From contig NZ_NFHZ01000014.1 in the NCBI RefSeq assembly GCF_002161555.1, positions 1 to 64,000 on the forward strand: 64,000 nt of DNA, read 5' to 3'. Origin of the DNA: Barnesiella sp. An55 (GTDB lineage: Bacteria > Bacteroidota > Bacteroidia > Bacteroidales > Barnesiellaceae). Within the stretch, counting starts at the first letter, position 1. Each line of letters opens with the position of its first letter. The notes beneath the pieces are model-generated. The model did not search any database, was not told the origin of the DNA, and saw only the letters and a program-made list of their open reading frames with translations. The position numbers and the translations under genes are program-made. Positions 1-8,403 of the stretch are shown here, one piece after another.

Positions 1-163
1 TGTATATCTTGTTTATTTATTTTCATACCTTCGAAGATCTCCCGGCCGAATTGACTTCGTTCTCTTTTCTCTCTTGTACTACACTTGCTTCTTTTCAGTC
101 TTGTCAATGAACTTTATCTTCCTCGCTTTTCCGGGGCTTCGCGACCCCTTTCCAGCGGCGAAA
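1..163 (-). other. Probable leader of an rRNA operon that lies left of the window
   Basis: Read on the minus strand, this gene-free stretch starts just after a strong promoter and contains GTTCATTGACAAGACTGAAA and, further on, AAGTCAATTC, wording that resembles the spacer found in front of 16S rRNA genes in Bacteroidales. No convincing coding frame exists. The 16S gene itself would begin beyond position 1 and is not seen, so the assignment is an inference from promoter strength and leader resemblance. Confidence 0.5.
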
Positions 164-169
164 GTGATG

Positions 170-202
170 CAAAGGTACACCCTTTTCCCCTTTCGCTCCA
201 AA
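170..202 (-). promoter_or_regulatory. Strong Bacteroidota promoter, rRNA type
   Basis: On the minus strand TACCTTTGC (-7 box at 170-177) is preceded after 21 bases by TTTG (-33 box, 199-202). Immediately upstream (about 203-235) lie A and T tracts that look like an UP element. Predicted transcription start is near 163, reading leftward out of the window. Box match, spacing and A/T tract together are the pattern of an rRNA promoter. Confidence 0.65.
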
Positions 203-364
203 TTTTTTACCAACTTTTTTTCAAAAAATTTTCAGCCTCGACACAAAGCCTTTAGTCCTCTGTGTTTTACAACCTCATTTTTTTTCGAAGATGCTCTATC
301 CTTTCTCGAGTATTCCATCCCTGCCCACCATGTTTTTTCGTGCCAACAGAGATAGCGAGGTGCA

Positions 365-850
365 TTAATCGACTTTCTTTTGTTTGCCGCTGAATTCTTT
401 TATATCCAAACGTATGATTTCGGTACGATGAAACGACTTCTCGGCATATTTCAAACCGATGGTTATATCGTCGGGAGAATATTTCTCCAACAGGAGTTGC
501 AAGGCGTGATGCCGCTCATCGGCCGACAGGCCTATTTGTGCCCGACATTTCAAGACGATGCTCTCATAGCCGGTGGTAAATTTATCGGGCAGGAGGTGGG
601 TATGCCCCACTACACAAAAGGAAGCCTCGGGATGTTGACGGATACAGTCGAGTTTCTTCCCGACAGGAGCGCCATGCAGATAGAGGTGGTCGTGTCCATC
701 CCACACGTAGTTGACGGGGATTCCGTAGGGGTTACCTTCGGAATCGACCAGGGAGAGCACTCCATACTCGCCCTCACGCAGGAGATGCAGCGCACGGGAC
801 TCGTCGAGCAGACGGTCTTGCCGCCGCACGGTTGAATTGTCGAATATCAT
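365..850 (-). CDS. Pyridoxamine 5'-phosphate oxidase family protein (NimA-like flavoprotein)
   Basis: A 161-residue protein of the FMN-binding split-barrel superfamily. The pattern of an N-terminal helix (LLREGEYGVLSLVD), then GIPVNYVWDG and LYLHGAPVGKKLD, then SFCVVGHTHLLP with a C-terminal barrel strand, is that of the Nim/YhbP-like branch rather than true PdxH. Such proteins bind FMN or heme; some Nim members reduce nitroimidazole drugs, but this cannot be claimed here. It starts 12 bases after the stop of the coiled-coil gene and is probably the last gene of a three-gene operon with it and the PPDK-N protein. The full family length is present. Family assignment is firm, the substrate is unknown. 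Confidence 0.85.
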   Translation of the reverse strand: MIFDNSTVRRQDRLLDESRALHLLREGEYGVLSLVDSEGNPYGIPVNYVWDGHDHLYLHGAPVGKKLDCIRQHPEASFCVVGHTHLLPDKFTTGYESIVLKCRAQIGLSADERHHALQLLLEKYSPDDITIGLKYAEKSFHRTEIIRLDIKEFSGKQKKVD

Positions 851-862
851 GAATGACAGGGA

Positions 863-2518
863 TTACCACAGAGACATTTGCGAAGGGTCGATCTGGTGCG
901 CTTTCTTCTGCTCCAGAGCGGCCTGTTCCTCGGCTTCGCGTTTCTTTTTCTCTTCTTCCTTGCGCTTGGCTATCATCTCGGGGGTATCGGGCCGGGTAGG
1001 AATCAGCCAATTGTCGCCAAAGGTATCGAGGCCCGGGAAATCGTCGTCGGCTACCTCTTCGACCTTCTCGGGTGATTTGGCTTTGCGGCGGTGTTTCTTT
1101 TCGGGCTTTGGTGTTTCGACCGATTGCTCGACGGGTTGTTCGGGCTTTTCGGGTGCGGCTACCGGTTCGACTTCGACAGCAAGTTCGGAAGCGGCAGCAG
1201 GCTGACCACCAGACTCGGCATCGAAACTTATCACGGCCGGCTCGGGCTTCTCTTCGACAGGGGCCGAGGGAGCGACAACGGGATCGGACTTCTCGACCTC
1301 GACCGGTTTGGCAGCCTGGAGAGTCTCTATCTGCGAAAGCAGTTCCTGCCGCTGACTGCGCAATGCAGCCACCAGCGCATTGGCACTTTCCAAATCGGCC
1401 TTCAAGGCATTAAGCGCCTCGAGATGTGATGCGCTTTCTTCAGTCTGGCTTTCGAGCCGCTCGTTGCGCTGTGCCATTTCGCTCAGTCGTGTCTGCAACC
1501 GGGAATTGGCTTCGCCAAGGGTTTGCAGTTCTTTGTTGAGTTGCGCAATTTTCTCGTCCTTGGAGGCTTTTACCTGCTCGAACTGATGAAGCTTGGCCTC
1601 GACCTCATCCATAACTTTCAGCCCACTTTGAGCTTCGGCGAGTTCGGCTTCGAGAGTTTGTATTTGTGTAGAGAGTTGTGCCACTTTCTCCTCTTGTCGG
1701 GCCAACTCTTTTTGGGCCGTCTCTGCCTGTGTTGCCGCAGCCTGTTCGGCCTCGCGGGCTTGAGACAAATCGGCACGGGCTTGCTGCAACTCGGTGCGGA
1801 GCTGATCAACCTCGGCCGAGTTCTCGGTCTGTTTTTTCAACTCGCTTTTCAATTGGGTTATTTCGGCAAAGGCCGAATCGAGCTCTTCCTGATGCACGTT
1901 CGAGACTTTGAGTTTATTGACCAGGCTTTTGTTCTCGAGTTCAAACTGTTCTTTCTCGGCCTCGAGCGTGGCAATGCGAGCTTCCAACTCGTGTACCTTC
2001 TCGGTGACGGCCCGTTTCTGACGCTCGGCACTCAACTGGGCACTCTGCATGGTGTTGCGCTGCTCTTCGAGCTCTTTCACCTTGACCCGAGCCTCCTCGA
2101 CTTCGCGAGTCAAAGCCTGATGCTTTGTCTCCCACTTGCGGGCGACCCACTCACGAGAACGCACATTGACATCGGCAATAAACTTCTTGAAGGGCTCGTC
2201 GAGTTGCTCGAAGAGGTATTTCTTTTCGGTATCCTTGTCGAGAGCTGCCAATACATACTCGGGCAGCGAGCGATTAAGCATCTCGACCAAGACATCGAGT
2301 AATGTATCGGGAAGCTGTATCTCACTCGCCTCCTCCTGAGAAAGTTTTGCGCCTTGCTCCGCTCCGGCAGGAGTTGCCTTCTCTACTGTCTCGACTTGCG
2401 GTCCTTTGTCACGCACACAAGCATTCGTTATATTTTCGGCCGTATAAGGCTGTGATTCCAATTCGTCGTCTTCGCCAGAAAAGCCCAATGCTCTCCCTAC
2501 TTTTTTTAATATAGACAT
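863..2518 (-). CDS. Large coiled-coil protein, function unknown
   Basis: A 551-residue soluble protein without signal peptide. Residues about 1-120 are mixed and contain a short helical region (LLDVLVEMLNRSLPEYVL). Residues about 120-400 are an almost unbroken coiled coil rich in E, Q, K and A. Residues about 400-490 are a Pro/Val/Glu-rich linker with a basic KKHRRKAK patch. The C-terminus holds a conserved-looking DDDFPGLDTFGDNWLIPTRP segment followed by a charged helix. The gene starts 3 bases after the stop of the PPDK-N/receiver gene, so the two are almost certainly translated from one message and may act together. I recognise no enzymatic motif; a scaffold or cytoskeletal role is a guess. 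Confidence 0.8.
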   Translation of the reverse strand: MSILKKVGRALGFSGEDDELESQPYTAENITNACVRDKGPQVETVEKATPAGAEQGAKLSQEEASEIQLPDTLLDVLVEMLNRSLPEYVLAALDKDTEKKYLFEQLDEPFKKFIADVNVRSREWVARKWETKHQALTREVEEARVKVKELEEQRNTMQSAQLSAERQKRAVTEKVHELEARIATLEAEKEQFELENKSLVNKLKVSNVHQEELDSAFAEITQLKSELKKQTENSAEVDQLRTELQQARADLSQAREAEQAAATQAETAQKELARQEEKVAQLSTQIQTLEAELAEAQSGLKVMDEVEAKLHQFEQVKASKDEKIAQLNKELQTLGEANSRLQTRLSEMAQRNERLESQTEESASHLEALNALKADLESANALVAALRSQRQELLSQIETLQAAKPVEVEKSDPVVAPSAPVEEKPEPAVISFDAESGGQPAAASELAVEVEPVAAPEKPEQPVEQSVETPKPEKKHRRKAKSPEKVEEVADDDFPGLDTFGDNWLIPTRPDTPEMIAKRKEEEKKKREAEEQAALEQKKAHQIDPSQMSLW

Positions 2519-2521
2519 AGC

Positions 2522-5509
2522 TTATTCTACTTTTTTGTTTTCATTCAGGTCTAAGCCCGGTTTGGTGACCAGTCCCTTGCCCTTGCGTCCGTTAATCTCG
2601 ATCAACACGGGATGGTCGAATTTAACTATTCTCAAAAATTCAGACTCGTAAACCGCCGGCAAACTGTTGAGATAGGCTTCGTCGTAGTAGCCATCGCCAG
2701 CAAACGAGTTGACCGTGAAATAGCCGACACCAAACGAGGTCAGGTTTTGGAAAAAGTGTGTACCCTGACTCGGCTCTATGCGGTAGTTGTCGAGCGCCGA
2801 TTCGACAATGAGTCGAGCCGAAGAGATGTGCGGCCACTTGACCGGTATTCCCAACGAAGAGTCGCTCGAGCCCCACCGTCCGGGGCCTATGAGGATATAG
2901 TACTCGTCCCGCTCGGTAAAGGTACGATTTATTTTTTCTATTTCTCTTGCAATCGTGACATTATTTGATGCCTTGAAGTTTTGCGACTTGACATACACGA
3001 TATGACGCACGTTGTCCATGATACCATGCCCCAGAGCGGTATTGCTCTTCAAAATAGTCTTCTCGTCGGGTATATCCATCACCTCGTCGTTGAGCATCTC
3101 TTTCATATCGACAATGGGTCGTATCTGCAACCAATAGACCGTACCGGGATTGCCGCCTGTACCATTGAGGTTTCCGGCAAACTCGATTTCGACGGGACGC
3201 CCCATCTCGCGACTGCCTACCGTGAGCATCGAGTCGAGAATCGTAGCCAGGGGGAAGGCATTGTGCTTCAAGATATTGGCAAAGGTAACCACCTTGCGTC
3301 CTCCCTCGTAATAGCCGTCGCGTATAATCTGATCCATGGGATCGTAGGTCGATACCATCAGCCGCAGGGAGTTGTCTTTTTCGGCATCACGCACCGAGAG
3401 TTTAAGCAGATTGAAACCATCGTCAATCGAAAAGTTTTTATTGCTACGCTTCATGTCCAAGGCGTAAAAGCGAGTTTGGGTATCGCGCAGAGCCAGATCG
3501 AGCGTGCTGGTTTGCAGTATCTTGTTGGGATGCCGAGGCGAGAAACGCAAGCTGCGTCCACCATCGACAATGTATTTGCCCAGCCCGACGGCCAAATCGA
3601 CCACGCCATCTTCGGCCTTCTCGTCGTTAATGGGGTAATAGTTGATCGATCGCCCTACTCCGGCAAAAGAGGGATAGTAGCGGTCGCCATACTGTGTGCC
3701 CACGACTTCTTGCAGGATGATAGCCATCTTCTCCTGGTCGATGACATTGGAAGTAGCGGTCATATAGGCCTTGCTGTCGGCATAGAATACCGAGGCATAG
3801 ACGGCTTTCACCGCATCGAGCAACAAGCGCAGCATCTCTTCCTTGTCGTCGAGCGCCGGTATCATGTAGGTCGAATAGATGCCGGCAAAGGGCTGGTAGT
3901 GCGAGTCTTCCAGCAGGCTCGACGAACGCACGGCAATGGGCTTGCCCACGACATCGAAGAAGGCCAAAAGGTCAGGGTTCAACTCTTCGGGGAGTTTTGC
4001 CTTGAGAAAATGGTCGAGAATCTCCTCGTCGGATATATCGGAGAGCGCTACCTGATAGAGGTTGTTGCTCTCCATGAAGGTGTCGAAAATATCGGTACAG
4101 AGTACCACCGTCTTGGGCACCGTCACATTCACCCCTTCGATATCGTCGAAGATGGGGTTTCGCTTGATCATGGCGTCGATAAAGGCCAAACCGCGGCCTT
4201 TACCCCCCAACGAGCCATCGCCGATGCGGGCAAAATTGGAGTATTTGTCGAAGCGGTCGCGCTTGAAGATGGCCACTACTCCCCGGTTCTTCATCTTCCG
4301 ATACTGCACGATGGCATCAAAAATGAGTTGCCTGATTTCGGAAATCTCGCTCAAGTCGGTAATGCGACGCGGCTGCAACGCTTCGGCCATGGGGAATATG
4401 GCCCGCGAATAGAGCCATCGCGATATGTGGTTGCGCGTAGCATGGTAATATAGCGACTCGTCGGGGATGATGTCGATATTGTCCTGCAAATCCTTGAGGT
4501 TCTTGATGGTGACAATGGGCTCTCCCGTATGGGGATTGATAAAGGTAAAGTCACCGAAACCGAAGTTCTTCAGAATCGTTTTGCGCAAATCGACAGGCAG
4601 TTTCTTGGAGTTCTTGTCCAGAAACGAAGCATTCAGTCGGATGGCCTCCTTGTGATTCTCCCACTCGGACGACTCGATGATGAGCGGCAAATAGGGATCG
4701 CACGAACGCACATAGGAGCAGAACTTGATGCCTGCCTTCTTGTCTTTCTCTCCGGCTCGAATGAACGAGACATCGGAGATGATGCCCAACATATTCCCCG
4801 AGTATTTCTCGTAGATCTGCATCGCCTCCTCATAGGTGCGGGCCAACATGACCTTGGGGCGCCCCCGCATGCGCAGCATACGCTCATGCTCGTTCAGTGC
4901 CTCGGTCGAGAAGATTTGCGACTGCTTTAATACGAAATTATACAGATGCGGCAGAATAGACGAATAGAAACGAATGGAATCTTCGACCAGCAGAATGAGC
5001 TGTACACCCACCGAGGTGATATCGACCTCGGCATTCATCTTGTCCTCGATGAGCTTGATGATAGCCACCAGCAAATCGACATTGCCCAACCAACTGAAGA
5101 CGTAATCGACCCCGCTCAAGTCTTCCTTGGCGATGCGCCTCGACACCTCGTGAGAGAAGGGAGTGAGCACCACAATAGGTATATAGGGATAGAGACGCTT
5201 CATGGCTTTGGCCTGGGTAAAGGTCTCGGAGCAATCGACACCCGGCATGGTAATGATAAGGTCGTAGCGCTTCATGGCCAACTCTTCGAAGGCCTCTTCG
5301 TTGGTCGTTACCTGCTTCACCCGCGGAGGCGAACTCAGGTTCAACGACACATACTCAAAATAAATTTGCTCTTCGACCCGCCCGTCTTCCTCCATGATAA
5401 AGGCATCGTAGCGACTCGCAACAAGTAAGACATTGAAGACCCTTTTTTGCATTAAGTTAGCAAAAGAGGTATCTTTCAAGTACAATTGATTTATATTTGG
5501 TCGATTCAT
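2522..5509 (-). CDS. Receiver-like domains fused to a PEP/pyruvate-binding (PPDK-N) ATP-grasp domain
   Basis: A 995-residue protein. Residues about 25-120 form a first, degenerate receiver-like domain (IITMPGVD lacks the acceptor Asp). Residues about 170-290 form a second one with the acidic pair in LLVEDS and a probable acceptor Asp in IISDVSF. The middle (about 430-800) is the nucleotide-binding domain of phosphoenolpyruvate synthase/pyruvate phosphate dikinase, with GGKGRGL, the IAVRSSSLLED motif and a closing WLQIRPI. The swivelling phosphohistidine domain (TSHA or TCHA motif) and the PEP barrel of true PpsA/PpdK are absent. In their place is an about 190-residue C-terminal domain with GPGRWGS and PSQGTHFFQNL. 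It is therefore not an ordinary PEP synthase. First gene of the operon; a TACTTTTG promoter lies 60 bases upstream. Confidence 0.8.
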   Translation of the reverse strand: MNRPNINQLYLKDTSFANLMQKRVFNVLLVASRYDAFIMEEDGRVEEQIYFEYVSLNLSSPPRVKQVTTNEEAFEELAMKRYDLIITMPGVDCSETFTQAKAMKRLYPYIPIVVLTPFSHEVSRRIAKEDLSGVDYVFSWLGNVDLLVAIIKLIEDKMNAEVDITSVGVQLILLVEDSIRFYSSILPHLYNFVLKQSQIFSTEALNEHERMLRMRGRPKVMLARTYEEAMQIYEKYSGNMLGIISDVSFIRAGEKDKKAGIKFCSYVRSCDPYLPLIIESSEWENHKEAIRLNASFLDKNSKKLPVDLRKTILKNFGFGDFTFINPHTGEPIVTIKNLKDLQDNIDIIPDESLYYHATRNHISRWLYSRAIFPMAEALQPRRITDLSEISEIRQLIFDAIVQYRKMKNRGVVAIFKRDRFDKYSNFARIGDGSLGGKGRGLAFIDAMIKRNPIFDDIEGVNVTVPKTVVLCTDIFDTFMESNNLYQVALSDISDEEILDHFLKAKLPEELNPDLLAFFDVVGKPIAVRSSSLLEDSHYQPFAGIYSTYMIPALDDKEEMLRLLLDAVKAVYASVFYADSKAYMTATSNVIDQEKMAIILQEVVGTQYGDRYYPSFAGVGRSINYYPINDEKAEDGVVDLAVGLGKYIVDGGRSLRFSPRHPNKILQTSTLDLALRDTQTRFYALDMKRSNKNFSIDDGFNLLKLSVRDAEKDNSLRLMVSTYDPMDQIIRDGYYEGGRKVVTFANILKHNAFPLATILDSMLTVGSREMGRPVEIEFAGNLNGTGGNPGTVYWLQIRPIVDMKEMLNDEVMDIPDEKTILKSNTALGHGIMDNVRHIVYVKSQNFKASNNVTIAREIEKINRTFTERDEYYILIGPGRWGSSDSSLGIPVKWPHISSARLIVESALDNYRIEPSQGTHFFQNLTSFGVGYFTVNSFAGDGYYDEAYLNSLPAVYESEFLRIVKFDHPVLIEINGRKGKGLVTKPGLDLNENKKVE

Positions 5510-5569
5510 TGTTCTATTGTCGATTTAGCCTTACAAAATGCTATTTCACTTTTTTGCAGTTTAATTGTT

Positions 5570-5577
5570 CAAAAGTA
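5570..5577 (-). promoter_or_regulatory. -7 box for the leftward PPDK-N operon
   Basis: TACTTTTG on the minus strand matches TAnnTTTG. The start of transcription would be near 5562, giving a leader of about 53 bases. No clear -33 box. Confidence 0.5.
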
Positions 5578-5609
5578 GTAAAAAAAATTTTTTTATCCAT
5601 AGAATTATG

Positions 5610-5617
5610 TACATTTG
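5610..5617 (+). promoter_or_regulatory. -7 box for gdhA
   Basis: TACATTTG followed by C is a full match to the Bacteroidota -7 consensus. Predicted transcription start near 5623 gives a leader of about 64 bases that contains a small upstream frame. Confidence 0.65.
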
Positions 5618-5658
5618 CGATAAGAGAAACGAGTATCTCCCCCAGGAGGTACCCAACC

Positions 5659-5673
5659 ATGAATTTAACTTAA
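5659..5673 (+). promoter_or_regulatory. Four-codon upstream open frame in the gdhA leader
   Basis: An AGGAGG at 5644-5649 is correctly spaced not for gdhA but for the ATG at 5659, which encodes only M-N-L-T before TAA. The gdhA ATG follows 13 bases after this stop. A true Shine-Dalgarno sequence is rare in this phylum, which makes the arrangement notable. Whether it is translated is not known. Confidence 0.35.
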
Positions 5674-5686
5674 CAACATCGCGACT

Positions 5687-7021
5687 ATGAACATTGAGCA
5701 CATCATGACATCATTGGAGGCAAAGCACCCCGGTGAGTCGGAGTATTTACAAGCGGTACACGAGGTGTTACTCTCTATCGAGGAGGTCTATAACCAACAC
5801 CCCGAATTCGAAAAAGCCAAGCTGATTGAGCGGCTTGTCGAGCCCGACAGAATCATCACCTTCAAAGTACCCTGGGTTGATGACAATGGTGAAATACAGA
5901 TAAACCTGGGTTACCGTGTGCAATTCAACAACGCCATTGGCCCGTACAAAGGCGGTATCCGTTTCCACGCTTCGGTAAACCTTTCCATATTGAAATTCCT
6001 GGGATTTGAACAGACCTTCAAAAACGCCCTCACCACATTGCCTATGGGCGGCGCCAAAGGAGGTTCGGACTTCAGCCCGCGCGGCAAATCAGACGCCGAA
6101 ATCATGCGTTTCTGCCAATCCTTCATGCTGGAGTTGTGGCGCCATCTGGGCCCCGACACCGACGTGCCTGCCGGCGATATAGGCGTAGGCGGCCGCGAGG
6201 TAGGCTACATGTTTGGCATGTACAAGAAACTCACTCACGAACACACCGGTACGTTTACGGGCAAAGGTCTCGAATTTGGTGGCTCGCTCATTCGTCCCGA
6301 GGCAACCGGTTACGGAGGTCTCTACTTCGTAAAACAGATGTTGGCTACCAAGGGTATCGACATCGCCGGCAAACGCATCGCCATCAGTGGTTTCGGCAAC
6401 GTAGCCTGGGGTGCCGCCTCGAAAGCAACCCAACTGGGTGCCAAGGTGGTAACCATATCGGGTCCCGATGGTTATGTATATGACCCCGACGGTATTTCGG
6501 GCGAGAAGATCGACTACATGCTCGAGTTGCGTGCTTCGGGCGAAGATATCGTAGCACCCTATGCCGAGAAATATGGTGTACAATTCTTCCCCGGCAAACG
6601 TCCTTGGGAACAGAAAGTCGATATCGCTCTGCCTTGCGCTACCCAAAACGAGCTCGACGAAGAGGATGCCAAGAAACTGATCGAGAACGGCGTAATCTGC
6701 GTAGGCGAGATTTCCAACATGGGTTGCCGTCCCGAAGCGATTGACCTCTTTATCCAACACCGCATCATGTACGGTCCGGGCAAAGCTGTTAACGCCGGTG
6801 GTGTAGCTACCTCGGGATTGGAAATGACTCAAAACGCCATGCACATCTCGTGGACGGCCGAAGAGGTTGACCAACGCCTGCACACCATCATGAGCGACAT
6901 CCACGCTCAATGTGTGAAATATGGTACCGAACCCGACGGTTACATCAACTACATGAAGGGCGCCAACATCGCCGGCTTCATGAAAGTAGCCAAAGCCATG
7001 ATGGCTCAAGGTGTCATCTAA
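5687..7021 (+). CDS. gdhA: NADP-specific glutamate dehydrogenase
   Basis: A 444-residue protein of the hexameric GDH family, full length. It catalyses reductive amination of 2-oxoglutarate to glutamate, the main route of ammonia assimilation in anaerobic gut Bacteroidales. The substrate site shows GPYKGGIRFH (residues 85-94) and the catalytic-lysine motif PMGGAKGGSDF (119-129, K124). The nucleotide fold carries the glycine-rich GFGNVAWG. The GGAKGGSDFSPRGKS form and length are typical of the NADPH type. Monocistronic: its own promoter upstream and a strong hairpin terminator downstream. Divergent from the PPDK-N operon, with both promoters in 177 bases. Confidence 0.97.
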   Translation: MNIEHIMTSLEAKHPGESEYLQAVHEVLLSIEEVYNQHPEFEKAKLIERLVEPDRIITFKVPWVDDNGEIQINLGYRVQFNNAIGPYKGGIRFHASVNLSILKFLGFEQTFKNALTTLPMGGAKGGSDFSPRGKSDAEIMRFCQSFMLELWRHLGPDTDVPAGDIGVGGREVGYMFGMYKKLTHEHTGTFTGKGLEFGGSLIRPEATGYGGLYFVKQMLATKGIDIAGKRIAISGFGNVAWGAASKATQLGAKVVTISGPDGYVYDPDGISGEKIDYMLELRASGEDIVAPYAEKYGVQFFPGKRPWEQKVDIALPCATQNELDEEDAKKLIENGVICVGEISNMGCRPEAIDLFIQHRIMYGPGKAVNAGGVATSGLEMTQNAMHISWTAEEVDQRLHTIMSDIHAQCVKYGTEPDGYINYMKGANIAGFMKVAKAMMAQGVI

Positions 7022-7065
7022 ATCGGCGGATATAAAAAAGATAAAACAACCTACCGATAAATAAC

Positions 7066-7106
7066 GAAGAGGGCGACCGCGCATTGCGGGGTCGCCCTCT
7101 TTCTTG
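7066..7106 (+). terminator. Intrinsic terminator of gdhA
   Basis: An 11-bp stem (AGAGGGCGACC at 7068-7078 with its complement at 7090-7100) is followed by TTCTT. Confidence 0.8.
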
Positions 7107-7152
7107 TTCATATATACTATTTTGAATCTCCTCTACAAACGCCGCAAAGGTA

Positions 7153-7536
7153 TTACAACACCTTGACCAAATCGAGACGGTCGTCGCGCAACCGGGCAGT
7201 AGCCCAGTTGATCGAGGTAATGGTATAGAGGCTGCAAGGAGCCGTATCGTCGGCCATGTGACGCAGATACACGGGATTTTGAATGATAGCCTCACCCACG
7301 GTAAGCAGATGGTTCTTGTCCAATTGCTCGCGTATGGTGCGACAGAACTCCTCCTTCTCGGATTCAAAACTGGGCGAAACGACAAACAATACGCCCTCAC
7401 AAAAGGTAGTCAGGGAAACCTCGCGCTGAAAAGGCAATATATTGTCCACCAGATTCTCTTGGGTCAGGTAGAGAATATGCTTGTTCAACAACGAGCGTCT
7501 ATAACATAACTGATGTGAGAAGAATCCTTTTTTCAT
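7153..7536 (-). CDS. Hypothetical protein
   Basis: A 127-residue soluble protein without signal peptide or membrane segment. It starts MKKGFFSHQLCYRRS, has a hydrophobic core (EGVLFVVSPSF) and ends with SINWATARLRDDRLDLVKVL. It follows the DUF4296 lipoprotein gene by 12 bases and is probably the last gene of the lspA operon. Codon use is like that of its neighbours. I do not recognise the family. Confidence 0.65.
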   Translation of the reverse strand: MKKGFFSHQLCYRRSLLNKHILYLTQENLVDNILPFQREVSLTTFCEGVLFVVSPSFESEKEEFCRTIREQLDKNHLLTVGEAIIQNPVYLRHMADDTAPCSLYTITSINWATARLRDDRLDLVKVL

Positions 7537-7548
7537 CCTATTGGCTAT

Positions 7549-8397
7549 TTATGAATCTATTTTTATTCTTTTGAGTGCTCCTTGCCAATTCCGATGCTGT
7601 TCGTGGTCGGGGCTTTCGGGCAACGACTTCTGCGTGCTCACCTGCGGGAAGCGGTCGTTATAGTGCCGGCGAACAAGCGAGATACTGTCGATATACAACT
7701 TTCCCTGAACCGGCTGCACAGGCAGCACGACATACCCATAGAGGCGCAGTAGCGACGAAACCGAATCGGACTGCAGCGGCAGTGTGCACCAGCCCTCCCG
7801 AGTGACATCGACCTGGTTATAGACCACATCGTTGTTGCTATGACGTATGGCCATATACACCTGAGGCTTGACGGCCAGCTTGGGCAACAGCAACACCTTG
7901 AAGCGCAATTCGAAATAGTCGCGGGTGTGGAAGTTTTCGTCGGGAGCAATATCGAAGGTGAGCAGATTGGTGGCCTGCCGGGTATCGAAGACATGAGCCC
8001 GAGTCTGTTTCCACACATCCACACTGTCGCCGGGTTGCGACATGGTTTGCGAGTTGTCCTCGGCCAGGAGTTTCTTGGCCTCCTCATTCTCGGCCTTGAG
8101 GCGCTCTATCACCTGCTCGTATATCGTCATATACTCCTCGATATGATGGCCATACCACACCAGATTGGTGTCGAACTGCTCTTGCGTGATACCGTGTTTC
8201 AAGAATACGGCTTCCCGCAATTTCTTCTTGTCGGCATCGTTGTTGTAGATGTTGTAGTTCGACTCGATTACCGCCTCGGCTTTATGGACATCGACCAGCA
8301 GATCGACCATCTTCTTTTCGCTCAAGACATAGTCGGGGTCGTGGCTACAGGCAGCCACCGCAAACAGAGCTATTATGACATATACCAGGTTTCTCAT
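7549..8397 (-). CDS. DUF4296 domain lipoprotein
   Basis: A 282-residue predicted lipoprotein. The N-terminus MRNLVYVIIALFAVAAC is a type II signal peptide with lipobox AVAAC and the acylated Cys at residue 17-18. The following region (LSEKKMVDLLVDVHKAEAVIES, then KHGITQEQFDTNLVWY) is the helical DUF4296 signature, common in Bacteroidota and of unknown role. Residues about 140-240 look like a beta-sandwich. It lies 6 bases after the lspA stop, so the enzyme that matures lipoproteins and this lipoprotein are co-expressed. Confidence 0.85.
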   Translation of the reverse strand: MRNLVYVIIALFAVAACSHDPDYVLSEKKMVDLLVDVHKAEAVIESNYNIYNNDADKKKLREAVFLKHGITQEQFDTNLVWYGHHIEEYMTIYEQVIERLKAENEEAKKLLAEDNSQTMSQPGDSVDVWKQTRAHVFDTRQATNLLTFDIAPDENFHTRDYFELRFKVLLLPKLAVKPQVYMAIRHSNNDVVYNQVDVTREGWCTLPLQSDSVSSLLRLYGYVVLPVQPVQGKLYIDSISLVRRHYNDRFPQVSTQKSLPESPDHEQHRNWQGALKRIKIDS

Positions 8398-8403
8398 ATC
8401 GCA

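Noticed and set aside
74-355. 93-codon frame on the plus strand at the left edge
   Set aside because: Low-complexity Phe/Ser-rich sequence lying across the rRNA-type promoter and leader; no domain or start signal.
7153-7536. Resemblance of the 127-residue protein to bacteriocin-modification enzymes
   Set aside because: No catalytic motif or partner genes; the similarity was only an impression.
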